A stretch of 64,000 bases of DNA. It comes from Prostheceraeus crozeri (Eukaryota; Platyhelminthes; Polycladida; Euryleptidae). Under the pieces are notes generated by a model that saw nothing but the letters and a program-made list of their open reading frames with translations, made no database searches and was not told the DNA's origin. The position numbers and the translations under genes are program-made. Of the stretch, positions 51,451-62,300 are shown piece after piece (within the stretch, counting starts at the first letter, position 1; each line of letters begins with the position of its first letter). The DNA lies in NCBI GenBank assembly GCA_907163375.1, contig CAJQUW010015364.1, positions 124,001 through 188,000 on the forward strand. Reading direction: 5' to 3'.

Positions 51451-51687
51451 TTCGTCTGTACTAATTGAGAGGTTGTCACTACCCTCACATGTGGTTAGGT
51501 AAGCTTCTGTTCAGTCCCGGAACAGGTTGTCCGTAGCTGCTAGGGAGGGCAATATGGGCCACAAAAGAGTGACGGACACATGATGTCTGAAGCACTTTTC
51601 TCACTTTAAAAATGGAAAAATCCACCAGTAAATTATATGAGACCACTATTTAACGAGTTAAATAAAATGAATTAGTTTTTAAAAAAT

Positions 51688-52047
51688 ATGATTAATGAGG
51701 TGAGTGAAACTCAGAAGACAAATGCCTATAAAATAGAACACGTACCAGTTTTAAAAATTTATCGTCATCCTACAAAGCCTCTCACCCCGAAACATGAAGT
51801 TAAATTTTATTACCATCGTAAATATATGCAATTCGTGAAAGACTATAAGATCGAACATGGTATAAGAAGTTACACTAAAACAAAAGACTTCCCACTTTGT
51901 CTACGAAGTTTTAGAGTATTTTTAGCATACAATAATTTATGGTGGCTGATTACCAAAGAACATTTAACTGTTTATGATTTAGAAACATTGGCACAACTAA
52001 ATATTCCTGTATACGTGAAAAACATAAATTTTTTATTAAAAAAGTAA
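51688..52047 (+). CDS. Polinton 2: conserved short protein preceding the polymerase, 119 aa
   Basis: It is the counterpart of 2,682-3,008, sharing YRHPTKPLTPKHEVKFYYHR, KYMQFVKDYK, DFPLCLRSFRVFLAYNN and WWLITKEHLTVYDLE. Only three bases separate it from the next frame, so they could be one transcript unit. The function is unknown. The strict conservation between two diverged elements shows it was under selection. Confidence 0.55.
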   Translation: MINEVSETQKTNAYKIEHVPVLKIYRHPTKPLTPKHEVKFYYHRKYMQFVKDYKIEHGIRSYTKTKDFPLCLRSFRVFLAYNNLWWLITKEHLTVYDLETLAQLNIPVYVKNINFLLKK

Positions 52048-52050
52048 ATA

Positions 52051-55000
52051 ATGGAAAATGCGATTGACGAATTGATCAAGAAACAAATTGATGAATTTGA
52101 TTCAGAAGTTAAACGTAGTAAATGTATTAAAAAACAGAACCGTAGAACAAAGGAAACATTAGAAACTGACATATTCTCTGATGATAGACTTGGTGATGAT
52201 CTATTGAATCTGTTTAATCCGAACGAAATCACGTATGAAAATGAACTATTTACTAATGTAGTAAATGATATACGTGACCTTTTACGAAATGGGAAAGTTT
52301 TAAATTTATTTGATGTAATAAACAAAGAAGATGGAACCACAATACCAAACTTTTACTCTACATTTTATAATAAAAATTCATTTGAAGCATGGCTTCGTAA
52401 TCTAGATCACAAATCAGATACAAATGAATGGGTTTTTACAGGTAGTCTCAAATACGAAGATTTTGGAATGAAGCTAGTACAAAGATCACATAGAGGTGCT
52501 GGTATTAACATGAAATATAGAATCAAAGAATACACCGGACAATATTGCTACATTCCTTCTGAAGATTTCTGCTTTATAAAATGTTACAACGCCTTACGTG
52601 GGTTCAATCAAGAACAAGCTTAAATTATGTTCGAGATGTTTAATGACTTTTTATATAAAGAGAAAGCTACATCAAGAACAGGAGTAATGTCAAACTGCAA
52701 ATTTTCTCAATTCAATAAATACTTTGGAGAATGTGTTCAGTATTACAGCCCTACTAATCGTCATTTAAATCCTAGAGGTATTACAACGTCGCATAATTAC
52801 GTTTATTACAATTATTCTCACGAAGGTTCATCAATAGGACACTACTGTTTAATAAATAAGTTCTACAAAGCAGAAGCTATTAGAGAAATTGAAAATAATT
52901 TCAAACAAATATATATAAAACTGTTACTGATGAAAATCTAACAACGCTTCCGTATAAAACCATAACAAAGAAAACAATTGACTATGGTTCAACATTTATA
53001 TGGGATCTCGAAACTTATCCAGATCCTCGTTGTCCAACAGCTCATCCTATTCCTTATGCTTTAGGTGCTATCAATTTCAATAAATTCATGTGTTGCTTAC
53101 CGAAGCGAAGATTGGAAGAAGTAGACGCACGGTTACGCGGTATGATTAAAATAAAAAGGAGTAAGGATGAACATGAAATTAAAGAACTTAAGAAACAGAT
53201 AAGTGAATACAATAACTTAACTGAACAAGGGCTTAACAAACTTCAACGTTGTGTGAAAATCTTTATTAGGAAACAAGATGAATGCCCAATCGGGGGAAAC
53301 CCAGAGGACGCATGTCCGATACATCAATTTTTCAAAAACCTTGGATCTTTTAATCATTCAAAAGTAACTTTGATAGCGCACAATTCATTTGGATTCGATG
53401 CATATTTTCTGATAAAATCTAATTTTAAATTAACTAAACCACCGCTTAAAACATCAAGAGGAATACTCACTGCTTCTTTACAAAATCCTTATACAACTAA
53501 AAGTGTTAGTAAGTATATCCAACGTTCCTCTAGATCTAAGCAACAATGTTCCTTTAGATCTAACCAACAATCTTCCAAACGAAATCCTCGTATACTACCA
53601 CTACAAACTATTGTAATGAAATGTAGCTATCAACACGTGAAAACGAGTCTTTCCAAATGGAGCGAGAATTTTAAAACCCCTACCAATATGTGTAAATTAA
53701 ATTATGAAATTGGCGAAATTACACATGACGAAATGAAAAAGAAATCAAGAAAAAGAACATGAGTGGAAACCGTATTTAATTAACGATGTTCTTTCATTAG
53801 CATTTTGTATCTACAAGTATAATAATGTTATGCGAGAATTAATTGGTAAAGATATAACTACTAATGTAACATCCTCCGCTTTAACATTTAACGGTTGGAT
53901 GAAGAACGTACAAGATGACAATACACTTATACACTCACATACTGATTTATCGACTAGAAACTATGTTAGAAAATCTGTTAAAGGTGGAAGAGTGTCAGCA
54001 AATATACATTACGAATTACAATAAACATTACGAATCTCCATTTTGTAACATCTTGATCCCAATATTACAGACGTATTTACACGGTAATAATTTAATAGAT
54101 TAAATGAAGCAGTATAATCAGTTGCAAGACAAGAATGCTCTTTGTAAAGAAATTGAACATAAACTACTCGAACAACGAAATGAATTCCTAATGGCTTTTG
54201 ATGCAACATCTTTATATCCATCAGCTATGTATGACGAACATTCGGAATACCCTAAAGCCGAATCAGCTAGAAAATTTAGACAAGACGAAGGTCCAGCAAT
54301 ATTAGATCAATTTAATACGCAATCATTTCGTCCTAAAACTGGGATATTCACAGTTGTATTTTATTATCCTGAGGATATGTTTTTCCAACCAGTTCCTGCG
54401 AAAGATAAGGTAAAGAATGAAAACAATTGCAATCAAGAAATAATAAGGTTTAGGAATGGAATGTGTTATGATGTGTTAACTTCTGTAGACATGCAGGAAA
54501 TTGTTAGATGTGGTGGAAAAATATTGTCTATTACAGATGGTATAATTTATGAAAAAAATTATCACGTTTCACCATTTCGCAAATACATTGAAAAGCTCTT
54601 CAATTTAAGAAAAAAATATAAAATAGAAGGAAACACTGTAGGCGATGAGTTAATTAAATTATTAATGAATTCACTATATGGAAAAACTGTACAAAAAGAC
54701 ATAACCACTAAATATCATTTATGGAATGAAAGTACATTGAGAAAAAATTTCACTCAAGAAGTAAAAGATTTTGAAAAAGTAAATGATGAACAAGTGAAAG
54801 TAGAAATGGAAGATGATGAATTTCTTAAAGCTAATATTACAGACACTGAAAAGACATCATTCATGCCATCACATTTAGGTTCTTTTATTCTTGCTCACTC
54901 TAGAAGAATCATGAACAACTTTATTTTAGAAATTCATGGTTTTAAAGAAAAACACATACATTATACAGATACTGATTCAATATACATTTCCAATGAACTC

Positions 55001-55477
55001 TTCAATAAATTAGATGTTGCTGGATATGTTGGTGGGGAATTATCTCAAGGGAAAAATGATTATGGTAATGGTGGAATTATATATGGATTGTTTATTGCTC
55101 CCAAAATAAAATACTGTATCACTGTAGATGAACATGGAAGAATAGCCGAAAAGAAAACATTTAAAGGCTATACAAAAACTAAAGTAAAAGTAGAAGATTT
55201 TATACAGTTATACCATGGCGAAACATTGACAACAATTGTTAATAAACCATGGAAAAGATCTTTAGAAACTGGTATTAGTATTCCTGATATAAATAATAAC
55301 ACTGAAGAAAAAAGATTCACTGGTAAAATAAATATTCTTAAACGTCAAGCACCTGAAGCAAATGGTATTATGCTACCTTATAACGGAGATGTTCAAGACG
55401 CAATATTTCAACAAATAAAAAAAGAATGTAATATAATTGAATACACTGATAGTGAAGACTGGGAAGAGGAATTATAA
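52051..55477 (+). pseudogene. Polinton 2: protein-primed DNA polymerase B region, N-terminal half broken
   Basis: The N-terminal segment (52,051-52,623) is charged and ends with YCYIPSEDFCFIKCYNALRG. Exonuclease motifs follow: FIWDLETYPDP near 53,000 (ExoI type) and AHNSFGFDAYFLIK near 53,380 (ExoII type). The catalytic half is one open frame (54,104-55,477). Family B palm motifs are FDATSLYPSAMYD (A), KLLMNSLYGKTV (B) and YTDTDSIYIS (C). This is the Polinton replicase that uses a protein primer. The N-terminal half carries a few breaks. Confidence 0.85.
54104..55477 (+). CDS. Polinton 2: polymerase B catalytic part, open frame of 457 aa
   Basis: All three palm motifs are intact in sequence and order: motif A near residue 29, motif B near 185 and motif C near 290. 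A TPR2-like insertion between A and B is consistent with protein-primed polymerases. The C-terminal part (WKRSLETGISIPDINNNTEE) matches the thumb side in general character. It is listed separately because it is the most useful phylogenetic marker of the element. Confidence 0.85.
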   Translation: MKQYNQLQDKNALCKEIEHKLLEQRNEFLMAFDATSLYPSAMYDEHSEYPKAESARKFRQDEGPAILDQFNTQSFRPKTGIFTVVFYYPEDMFFQPVPAKDKVKNENNCNQEIIRFRNGMCYDVLTSVDMQEIVRCGGKILSITDGIIYEKNYHVSPFRKYIEKLFNLRKKYKIEGNTVGDELIKLLMNSLYGKTVQKDITTKYHLWNESTLRKNFTQEVKDFEKVNDEQVKVEMEDDEFLKANITDTEKTSFMPSHLGSFILAHSRRIMNNFILEIHGFKEKHIHYTDTDSIYISNELFNKLDVAGYVGGELSQGKNDYGNGGIIYGLFIAPKIKYCITVDEHGRIAEKKTFKGYTKTKVKVEDFIQLYHGETLTTIVNKPWKRSLETGISIPDINNNTEEKRFTGKINILKRQAPEANGIMLPYNGDVQDAIFQQIKKECNIIEYTDSEDWEEEL

Positions 55478-55483
55478 TGCACT

Positions 55484-55561
55484 AGATGTTCGATTCAGAG
55501 TTTCAGTCGGGGCAAAGCCAAGAAATCTCCCCTTCCGATGGAGGGTCCCTCGAGGCGAAGG
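55484..55561. promoter_or_regulatory. GC-rich spacer with inverted repeats between converging genes
   Basis: Between the polymerase stop and the ATPase stop lies a short GC-rich stretch with GGGTCCC, CCCTCGAGG and GGGGCAAAGCC blocks that can pair. It stands out from the A/T-rich coding sequence and resembles the hairpin-bearing gene ends at 49,164-49,756. Confidence 0.4.
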
Positions 55562-56338
55562 CTAGTCAGAGAACAAATATTCTATAACTCTATCATGTAC
55601 TTTTTTATCAATATTGATTGTGATAAATCCATAGTCGTTTGACCAAGCATTACGGCAAGATTGTTTAAACTCCTCTTTATCGCTTATACATAGGTCTCTT
55701 AACAAATCACTTAGGTTTCTTGGATTGATTTCGAAAAGCATAAAAATATTAGCATTCTTTCTAATAACGCTGCCATCTAGTGAATACATACTTTGTGTCA
55801 AATAAAAGACACTACAGTTATTGTGTCGTCCTCTTGTAAAATAATTTCTCTGAACTGCCTGATCTCTGTTATTAACACAATCATCAAACACAACACAATG
55901 TTTTTTCGTTTTATTTAGTTTACTAGGATCTTGCATATTCCCACTATCATCTATTAATTGTATCGATATGTGTCTATTTCTATTGGGTTCTACTAGTTGT
56001 TTATTTTTCGCTGCTTCTTTACACCAGGAACTTATTTCTTCTTCATACTCCGATTTTTCATATTCTTCAAACAGTGAAGCTATAGCTGATTTTGTAAGAT
56101 TTTTTTCAAAACCATATTTCAAAAATTGATAAATAGGTTGTTCTGCTGCTGTTGTATAAATTATAAGATTGTTATAATCCAAAAAGTTGGGTGTCGTGAG
56201 AATTTTAAATAATAGATACGTTTTTCCACAACCTGATCTTCCACAGATAACTGATAAAACTTTATTTGACAAGTTATGATGATGAATGAATTTCACTTTC
56301 TTGTTTAGTGGATATTTTACAGAACTGTTTTCACTCAT
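55562..56338 (-). CDS. Polinton 2: A32-type packaging ATPase, 258 aa
   Basis: Walker A is CGRSGCGKTYLLFK near residue 35. Walker B is HCVVFDDCVN near residue 148, followed by a sensor-like segment VFYLTQSMYSLD near residue 180. The FtsK/HerA-type order and length fit the Polinton and vaccinia A32 family, which pumps DNA into the capsid. The frame looks whole. It converges with the polymerase and is followed upstream by the penton gene, 23 bp away. Confidence 0.85.
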   Translation of the reverse strand: MSENSSVKYPLNKKVKFIHHHNLSNKVLSVICGRSGCGKTYLLFKILTTPNFLDYNNLIIYTTAAEQPIYQFLKYGFEKNLTKSAIASLFEEYEKSEYEEEISSWCKEAAKNKQLVEPNRNRHISIQLIDDSGNMQDPSKLNKTKKHCVVFDDCVNNRDQAVQRNYFTRGRHNNCSVFYLTQSMYSLDGSVIRKNANIFMLFEINPRNLSDLLRDLCISDKEEFKQSCRNAWSNDYGFITINIDKKVHDRVIEYLFSD

Positions 56339-56361
56339 TTTTTTAAGTCAATATTTTTTAA

Positions 56362-57195
56362 TTACACCTCTCGTAATAATAGATCTATCATAATCTCTTC
56401 ACCTCCAAAATTTTTTGCCTTTCCTTTCTCATCTGTTATTCTAATGGTAATTGAATTAATTGTTTTTCGTGTAACTGGAAAATATATTAATGATTTTGGG
56501 ATTACATTTAAACTGTAACCAATCGGAACTGTAAATGCTGGATAACTGAAGATATTATTTGTTAGCTTTCCATTAACATAACCACCTTCTATAATATCAC
56601 ACTGAACGTTGATTGAATTTATTTCAGTTATTTTAGGTATATTTTCACTGATATGAAAACCTTGTGCATAGAGTTTCTTTTTAAATCCTAATAGTCTTGA
56701 TAAAGATTTGTCAATATCAAAATCAACTTGATGATTTTCATCTAAAGTAAGAGAAAATTTATTTACTGCTGGTTCAACTGCGAAATGTAATTGTTTCTTG
56801 TCTTTAAATTGAATACCTAAATGTCTTTTTATTTCATTGGAAATCGATTCAACTTCATAAGATCCAGGAAGAACAGTTAATTCTTTCCAAGTTGTACCTT
56901 TGTCATTTGAATATTTAAATCGATCATTTACATCTTTGATAATATTTTGTATAGTGTTAAATGTTGAAAAACTAGTTAATGCTACTTCATAATGTTTGTC
57001 TTGTTCTAAGTGAATAATAGGATCTAAATTACAAGTATGTGAGGAAGTAGTTGCTATAAATTTTAATGTCGTACTAAATTTTGATGAGGACAAAATCTTG
57101 GTTAAATTTTCTAAATGTTTATTAATTTTTTCTAGTTCTGCCAAAGACAATTTTTTAACTAAATAATTTAGATAAGCTTTTGTAGTCTTTTTCAT
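56362..57195 (-). CDS. Polinton 2: penton-type minor capsid protein, 277 aa
   Basis: Segments such as YEVALTSFSTFNTIQNII, LPGSYEVESISNEIKRHLGI, SLSRLLGFKKKLY, INSINVQCDIIEGGYVNG and the C-terminal RITDEKGKAKNFGGEEIMID match the Polinton PY family. PY was predicted to be a single-jelly-roll penton protein. The length is normal. The frame overlaps the next upstream gene by about 40 bases in another frame. It would occupy the fivefold vertices of the particle. Confidence 0.7.
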   Translation of the reverse strand: MKKTTKAYLNYLVKKLSLAELEKINKHLENLTKILSSSKFSTTLKFIATTSSHTCNLDPIIHLEQDKHYEVALTSFSTFNTIQNIIKDVNDRFKYSNDKGTTWKELTVLPGSYEVESISNEIKRHLGIQFKDKKQLHFAVEPAVNKFSLTLDENHQVDFDIDKSLSRLLGFKKKLYAQGFHISENIPKITEINSINVQCDIIEGGYVNGKLTNNIFSYPAFTVPIGYSLNVIPKSLIYFPVTRKTINSITIRITDEKGKAKNFGGEEIMIDLLLREV

Positions 57196-57538
57196 TTATA
57201 ATTTTCTTTTCTAATAGTCTTTTTAAGATTGCATGTATTTCGTTAAAACTAGAGTTATGTCCTTCTTTTGTTGCAGCTAATAAAATCTCTAATCTGTTTA
57301 TTAATTCTTGTGGATCATCGGGCAGGAAAACCGTTGTCTCTTTTAGTCCTGTTCCTGTTTTTGGGTAACCAGTCGGTGTTGAATAATCCGTCAACCCTGA
57401 ATAACCAGTTCTTGCTGGAGAAGCAGCCATCGGTGTTGAATAACCAGCTGTTGGTATTGGTATCTTTGTTCCTGTTTTACTGGTACTAGACGTTTTGGAT
57501 AATAAGCCATTCAAATTTTTATAACGCTTAAGTTCCAA
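57155..57538 (-). CDS. Polinton 2: Tyr/Pro/Thr-rich protein, 127 aa
   Basis: The N-terminal half carries repeats of the form GYSTP/GYSGL/DYSTP/GYPKTG (residues about 30-62). The C-terminal half is helical (PQELINRLEILLAATKEG, then IHAILKRLLEKKIINEKDY). Similar bipartite small proteins are found beside the penton gene in other Polintons. The role is unknown. It overlaps both neighbours slightly, suggesting a compact operon-like block. Confidence 0.5.
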   Translation of the reverse strand: MELKRYKNLNGLLSKTSSTSKTGTKIPIPTAGYSTPMAASPARTGYSGLTDYSTPTGYPKTGTGLKETTVFLPDDPQELINRLEILLAATKEGHNSSFNEIHAILKRLLEKKIINEKDYKSLSKLFS

Positions 57539-57830
57539 CCTTATCTAACATAGTTTTATATTTTAGTAGATCATCAGTATGATATTTATCTAAATCCGCT
57601 CCTCTTAATAAATCCACGAAATTTCTGTCTAACCTGAAAGCTGTTTTGTCTGGTGTAAAAATTAAACTTTCTTTAGTATTTATAAATAATTCTTCTCCAC
57701 CTAAGTAAAATCTAAGAGATGGCTTTCCATCTATAAATGAAGTAGAATGTTCAAATAGCATAGATTTTGGTAATTTCTTGTCTATGTTTGCTTCTAACAA
57801 ACCATAATCATCCATGATGGTTTTCTGCAC
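57528..57830 (-). CDS. Polinton 2: small conserved protein, 100 aa
   Basis: Segments such as SLRFYLGGEELFINTKESLI and the end YHTDDLLKYKTMLDKVG resemble small proteins at the same place in other Polintons. It overlaps the next gene by 11 bases. An upstream ATG may be lost, because homology could extend before 57,830. The function is unknown. Confidence 0.5.
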   Translation of the reverse strand: MQKTIMDDYGLLEANIDKKLPKSMLFEHSTSFIDGKPSLRFYLGGEELFINTKESLIFTPDKTAFRLDRNFVDLLRGADLDKYHTDDLLKYKTMLDKVGT

Positions 57831-57836
57831 TGGATC

Positions 57837-58066
57837 GGATATGTCAATTCGTTATCATGGTCTGCAAGTTCTTTCTCAAGAATTTTGAGTGGTGCAATAG
57901 TTTTTCAAAATCAGTTTTCACTTGTTCAGTTAGGTGCATTTTTTTCTAACATATCAGATTGAACGCCAGCTTGTAGCATTCGATATTGTATATAATTTTT
58001 CTTCATAATATTTTTCTGTTTTATTAATTGTTCTAGTTGTTTTATTTTAACCTCATTTGTATTCAT
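57837..58066 (-). pseudogene. Polinton 2: coiled-coil small protein, probably broken
   Basis: The minus-strand ATG at 58,064-58,066 leads into MNTNEVKIKQLEQLIKQ, a short coiled coil, followed by NYIQYRMLQAGVQSDMLEK. Related coiled-coil genes start the capsid-side gene block in Polintons. The distal part is not clearly readable. Confidence 0.4.
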
Positions 58067-58139
58067 TATTTTATAATATAATATTTGAATTTTGCGGGAG
58101 CATAGAGATACAGCAAAAACACTTTACTGAACAACTTAT

Positions 58140-58393
58140 TTTTGTTCTATGGAATTTTGTTCTAACGTTTTTAATAAAGTTCTTATTTCTTTTAAAAAAG
58201 CTTCATTGTTTACTTTGTCTTGAGATTTAACAGGAATTTTAGTTGCTTCTCTAGCTATTTGATCAAATTATTCAATCTCATCTAACGTAATAACATTGTC
58301 ATCACACACTCTCTGGAAGTAGTAATGTAGTTTATCATATACTTCTTTGACATGTGCATGTTTCTTACTTAAGGATTTTCGTTTCTTAGTCAT
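58140..58393 (-). pseudogene. Polinton 2: lysine-rich terminal small protein, probably broken
   Basis: The minus-strand ATG near 58,393 leads into KKRKSLSKKHAHVKEVYDKL, and later text reads EAFLKEIRTLLKTLEQNS. It is the last coding-type sequence of the element. No family was recognised. Confidence 0.35.
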
Positions 58394-58549
58394 TACAGAT
58401 TTATCTACACTGTTAACTCAAAAAGGCCGTATGAAAGGTCCGAAAGGGTACAAACACTAGGTCCAATTTGTCACTATATGTGTACCTACTTGGGTCCATA
58501 TACATCTATCGGTCCATATGTTTAGACCATCTCTAAGGCACAAATGAAA

Positions 58550-58985
58550 ACTAAAAATTACACACAGTGATGATATATATAATGCAAAGTATACGTGTAT
58601 GATAACTACAAACAAAGTACATGTATATGGTAAAAAAGTATACCGGTATGTAGGCTATACAAAATAATTACACTAACTAAAAAATTACACACAGCGATGA
58701 TATATATAATGCAAAGTATATGATAACTACAAACAAAGTACATGTATATGGTAAAAAAGTATATGAAGGCTATACAAAATAATCTCTTGATGTCAGTAAG
58801 AGTTTTAAATGGCTGGTCAATATAGAAAGAAGCTAAAAAATAAAACAAAAAATTACACACAGTGATGATATATAATGCAAAGTATATAATAACTACAAGC
58901 AAAGTACATGTATATGGTAAAAAAGTATACCGGTATGTAGGCTATACAAAATAATCGCTTGATGTTAGTAAGAGTTTCAAATGGC
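58550..58985. repeat. tandem triplication of 125-180 bp beside the host gene
   Basis: Three copies begin with AAAATTACACACAGTGATGA (near 58,553, 58,679 and 58,851). All contain TATAATGCAAAGTATA, GTACATGTATATGGTAAAAA and a GGCTATACAAAATAAT block. Copies two and three also share GTAAGAGTTT-AAATGGCT and CAATATAGAAAGAAGCTA. The third copy runs into sequence just after the stop codon of the host gene, so the unit is probably its 3' UTR. Confidence 0.8.
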
Positions 58986-59027
58986 TCGTCAATATAGAAA
59001 GAAGCTAGCAACGAATTAATTCCATAC

Positions 59028-59332
59028 TCATAACGACGTAAGAAGATTTCGCACTTTGTGCTTGTTCATAACTTTTCGTATGCCAATAAGGCTCTCCAGA
59101 AGCTCAACAACGTCTCTATATTTCACGGAATGTTGTAGATTGAAGCACAGAAAGCTCATTACCATCACAGATATTGCTTGTATAATGCCTTCAACCTCAA
59201 TACGGCATCCATTTACATAGACAGCGGAAAAGTCTTCGATCATCCTGCAGCCTTCATGCTTTTCGAAGAACGATCCGATCGGAACTTGCAATTTCATGGC
59301 GGAAAATTCCAAGCCGCGCTTCAGCTTCGTTT
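59028..59332 (-). other. host gene exon 4 (last coding exon)
   Basis: The exon starts with two bases completing a Lys codon, then TKLKRGLEFSAMKLQVPIGS and on to NLLTSL and the TGA ending at 59,028. The acceptor is TTGATTTTCAG. Confidence 0.6.
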
Positions 59333-62300
59333 CTGAAAATCAACAGAAATTTTGTTTTGAAACAAGTTGTATTATCAATTATATCAAATAAACTGTTTTT
59401 TGACTCGGATTGGGATTAGACTGGAGACATGAGCTTTGTTAAGTTGATAGGTCATGAGATCAAGGTGATCAAGGTTAAAAATGGTGTAATCAACCATTGG
59501 ATTAATAAGACAGTATCTGGTGTTATCAGACTAATAAAGAACAAATTACATTCATTCACACATTTGCAAGGGCTTGTAAAAATCACTTAAATGTCAAATT
59601 TTAATGACATCCACACATTTGCAAGGGCTTATAAAATCACCTAAATATCAATTTTCTTTGTCTCCAAAATTTCTTGTTCGACAGATTTGTGTATTTTTAT
59701 GCAGCCGACAATACCATAAGCAAACACTCAGTAGTATAAGGACAGGGTAGCCCAGAATTAGCTTAGCATAATAAGCATACTAAGCTAGTTATGATTCAAG
59801 ATTTACTTATTTCTCACTGCATCTGAGATGCATGTGACACACAAGACACAAACGATCACACGAAAAATAGAGAAAGTCTGTAAAAGTCATGTAAGTTATG
59901 CGGTGCAAAATTAAGGTCTGAATACCGGACTACTTATATAAATGACGCCAAAAAGTCAATGATGGACGGACTTTTACACTTTACTTGGAGTATTGTCTGT
60001 ATATGTAATATGTCATATGTGTCAGTATCTTGTTGAGCATACCTATGAGCATTAAGAATTAGAAATGTCATTTCAAAGATGACACCTCATTTTATTCTAT
60101 TATGTTTCCAATGGTATCCCTATACACTGTTCATATATTTAAATTATTTTCGTATTCATGGAAAGTGAATATAATTTCTATAAGACTTAAGCAAATATAT
60201 CAAAAGCGTCAATGATAATATAGATCAGTGGTTCTCAACCTTACATGGCATGTGGTCCCCTACCCAGCCATTCAGCTTTCCGTGTCCCCCTGTTCTCTAT
60301 ATCTGATAGCGATTCATTTCCCCTACAACTTCCTTGTTGCTACCTTCTCCATGTGTCCTCATCCCGCACGATAGCATAAACTTACTGAAATTGTATCTGT
60401 GTAAACTTAAAAGAAAACCGAGTACCGAAAAGCCTGGTCGCGGAAAATTTGTGCATGACTCCCTATATCATCATTTAAGTTTTTAATACATTCCCTGTAA
60501 TCTCTTTCACCCAACGTGGATTATCTTTTATATTTAATATAAAAATTCTCAAAACCACCACAATACCGGACTAAATCATTTAACAAAGATCGACACTCAA
60601 TTTCTCGTACATGACAATACTCACTCTCTGATATAATGCCAGCCACATCTAAATTATGTTCCCTTGCGGCCTTGTATTTCTTTACGCATTCTTTCAACTG
60701 ATAAAGACGCAACAATGCTTGACGGAAAAGGCCCTCTATATCCCCATATGAAGTTTCGTCAGGAAAACACTGATAAATACCATCGGTATTCTTTGTGTAC
60801 CACTTCAGCATCATGATGGCCTCGAGGTATATCTGGAAAGAAATGGAAAGAATTTTTCATGAATATCACCTGACGCTTAGTCTAGTGCTTATGACGTATG
60901 TACATATAGGCCTACATACAGAATAGGATGTATCTAATTCGTGTATTTCTACCCGATGGTGGCATCGAATCGCTTTTGCATTCCAAGTTGAGTTTGCTAC
61001 ATTGATGCACTTTTCTACAAATTTCGTAGTTGTATCTAGAATTCTTGAAAGGATTTCATGAAAGTGTTTAGAAAAATTAGAACCTACTTAACGCATGCTC
61101 TGTCCGCTGATGCCATCTATTTTGCATCTCAAGTGGTTCTTGTTACAGAAATAAAGCATTTCAAATATTGGACAGTATAACATATTTTATTTAAGAACTT
61201 TAAATAAAAAGTGAGTTGATCCAGCCATTTGATCTCATCAAACCAATAAATCACACTAAATGAATGTCAAGATTTCAAATTTTCTCATTTTATACGCTAA
61301 AAATAAAATTAGCGCAGCAAACCTCAAAAAGAGCGCAATAGCGCAGGAGTGCACTATGAACCAGTGAATATATTATAACATATACAATTTTATATATTAT
61401 TTAGAAATATAAGAAATTATTACATCATTAAATATTTCAGAGTAATATCGATTAATAGTAGAGACGTTTGTGTGATTTACTAAGTCTATGTCATTGAATT
61501 ATGATTGTGTTTGTAAGTATTATGTAGGTATGTAGAACATAGTCAAATATCGGTAATTAAAATTTTAAGTCTACATAAAAAAGAAAACATGCTACCGAAC
61601 TCCATGCTCAACTACGTAAGGTTTCGCAGGTGGGAAGTATCCAAGTATTAATTGACATAATTACTCGACCATTTTTCCTGACCGTGTAAAATACAGTCCT
61701 AAGTTTCAAATCAACTTAACCCTTAGGAGGTCAAGGTTTAAACCAACTTACTTAGGCCAAGGTCGGTCATTTTGACAGACTTTCAATTTTCTGATTTTAG
61801 TTGTTTTGTCGCTGGAATCATTGCCAGATACTGATCAATCCTACATCCTAATATGAAAGCACGTTGATTAACCATGTCAGAAACTTGCAACGAACAGAAT
61901 GATTTTTTAAAATGAAATGCAACTGATACAAAAGGATTATAATCAAATAATTATCTAGGATACTGATGATCATTCACTACATTTAATCTTAACTGATTCC
62001 GTAACTCAAGACAAATATAAAAAGTCGCGGAGCGGCAAGTTCGCGAAGTGAGCTTCGTGATTTCAAACGGTAGTCAATTAGTGCAAGATGTCGGTCAATT
62101 TGACCGAGTGACCGACCTCGGCCTGCTTAGGGTTAAAACCTCAAATTCCTATCAATAGAGGTGACCAAAATGTCGAAAAATGGTCGTTAATTTTTTTCAT
62201 GTGGCTCCTGTGGCTAAAATATTGGGTCTACAAATAAACAACTGCCACTCAGAGGGAGCCGAAGAACTTCATGTGATTTTTCGTTCCGGTATGAGATAAA

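Larger units (their letters stand above)
44207..58400 (+). mobile_element. Polinton/Maverick 2, largely complete fossil
   Basis: It contains the full Polinton core set: protein-primed DNA polymerase B, retroviral-type integrase, adenovirus-type protease, A32-type packaging ATPase, major capsid and penton proteins, plus a PLA2-like domain, a fibre-like coiled coil and several small proteins. The length is about 14.2 kb, within the family range. Protease, ATPase, penton and the polymerase catalytic half are open frames. Capsid, integrase and the N-terminal polymerase half are broken, perhaps five to eight breaks in all. No terminal inverted repeats pair up, so one or both ends may be lost. It is younger than Polinton 1. 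Confidence 0.9.

Noticed and set aside
44207-58400. An integrated free-living virus rather than a Polinton
   Set aside because: The retroviral-type integrase, protein-primed polymerase, gene order and a second related copy in the same window fit a Polinton better.
60521-60814. 97-residue single-exon gene
   Set aside because: It is better explained as host exon 3 with a strong GTGAGT donor inside. The extension past the donor has no support, although intron retention cannot be excluded.
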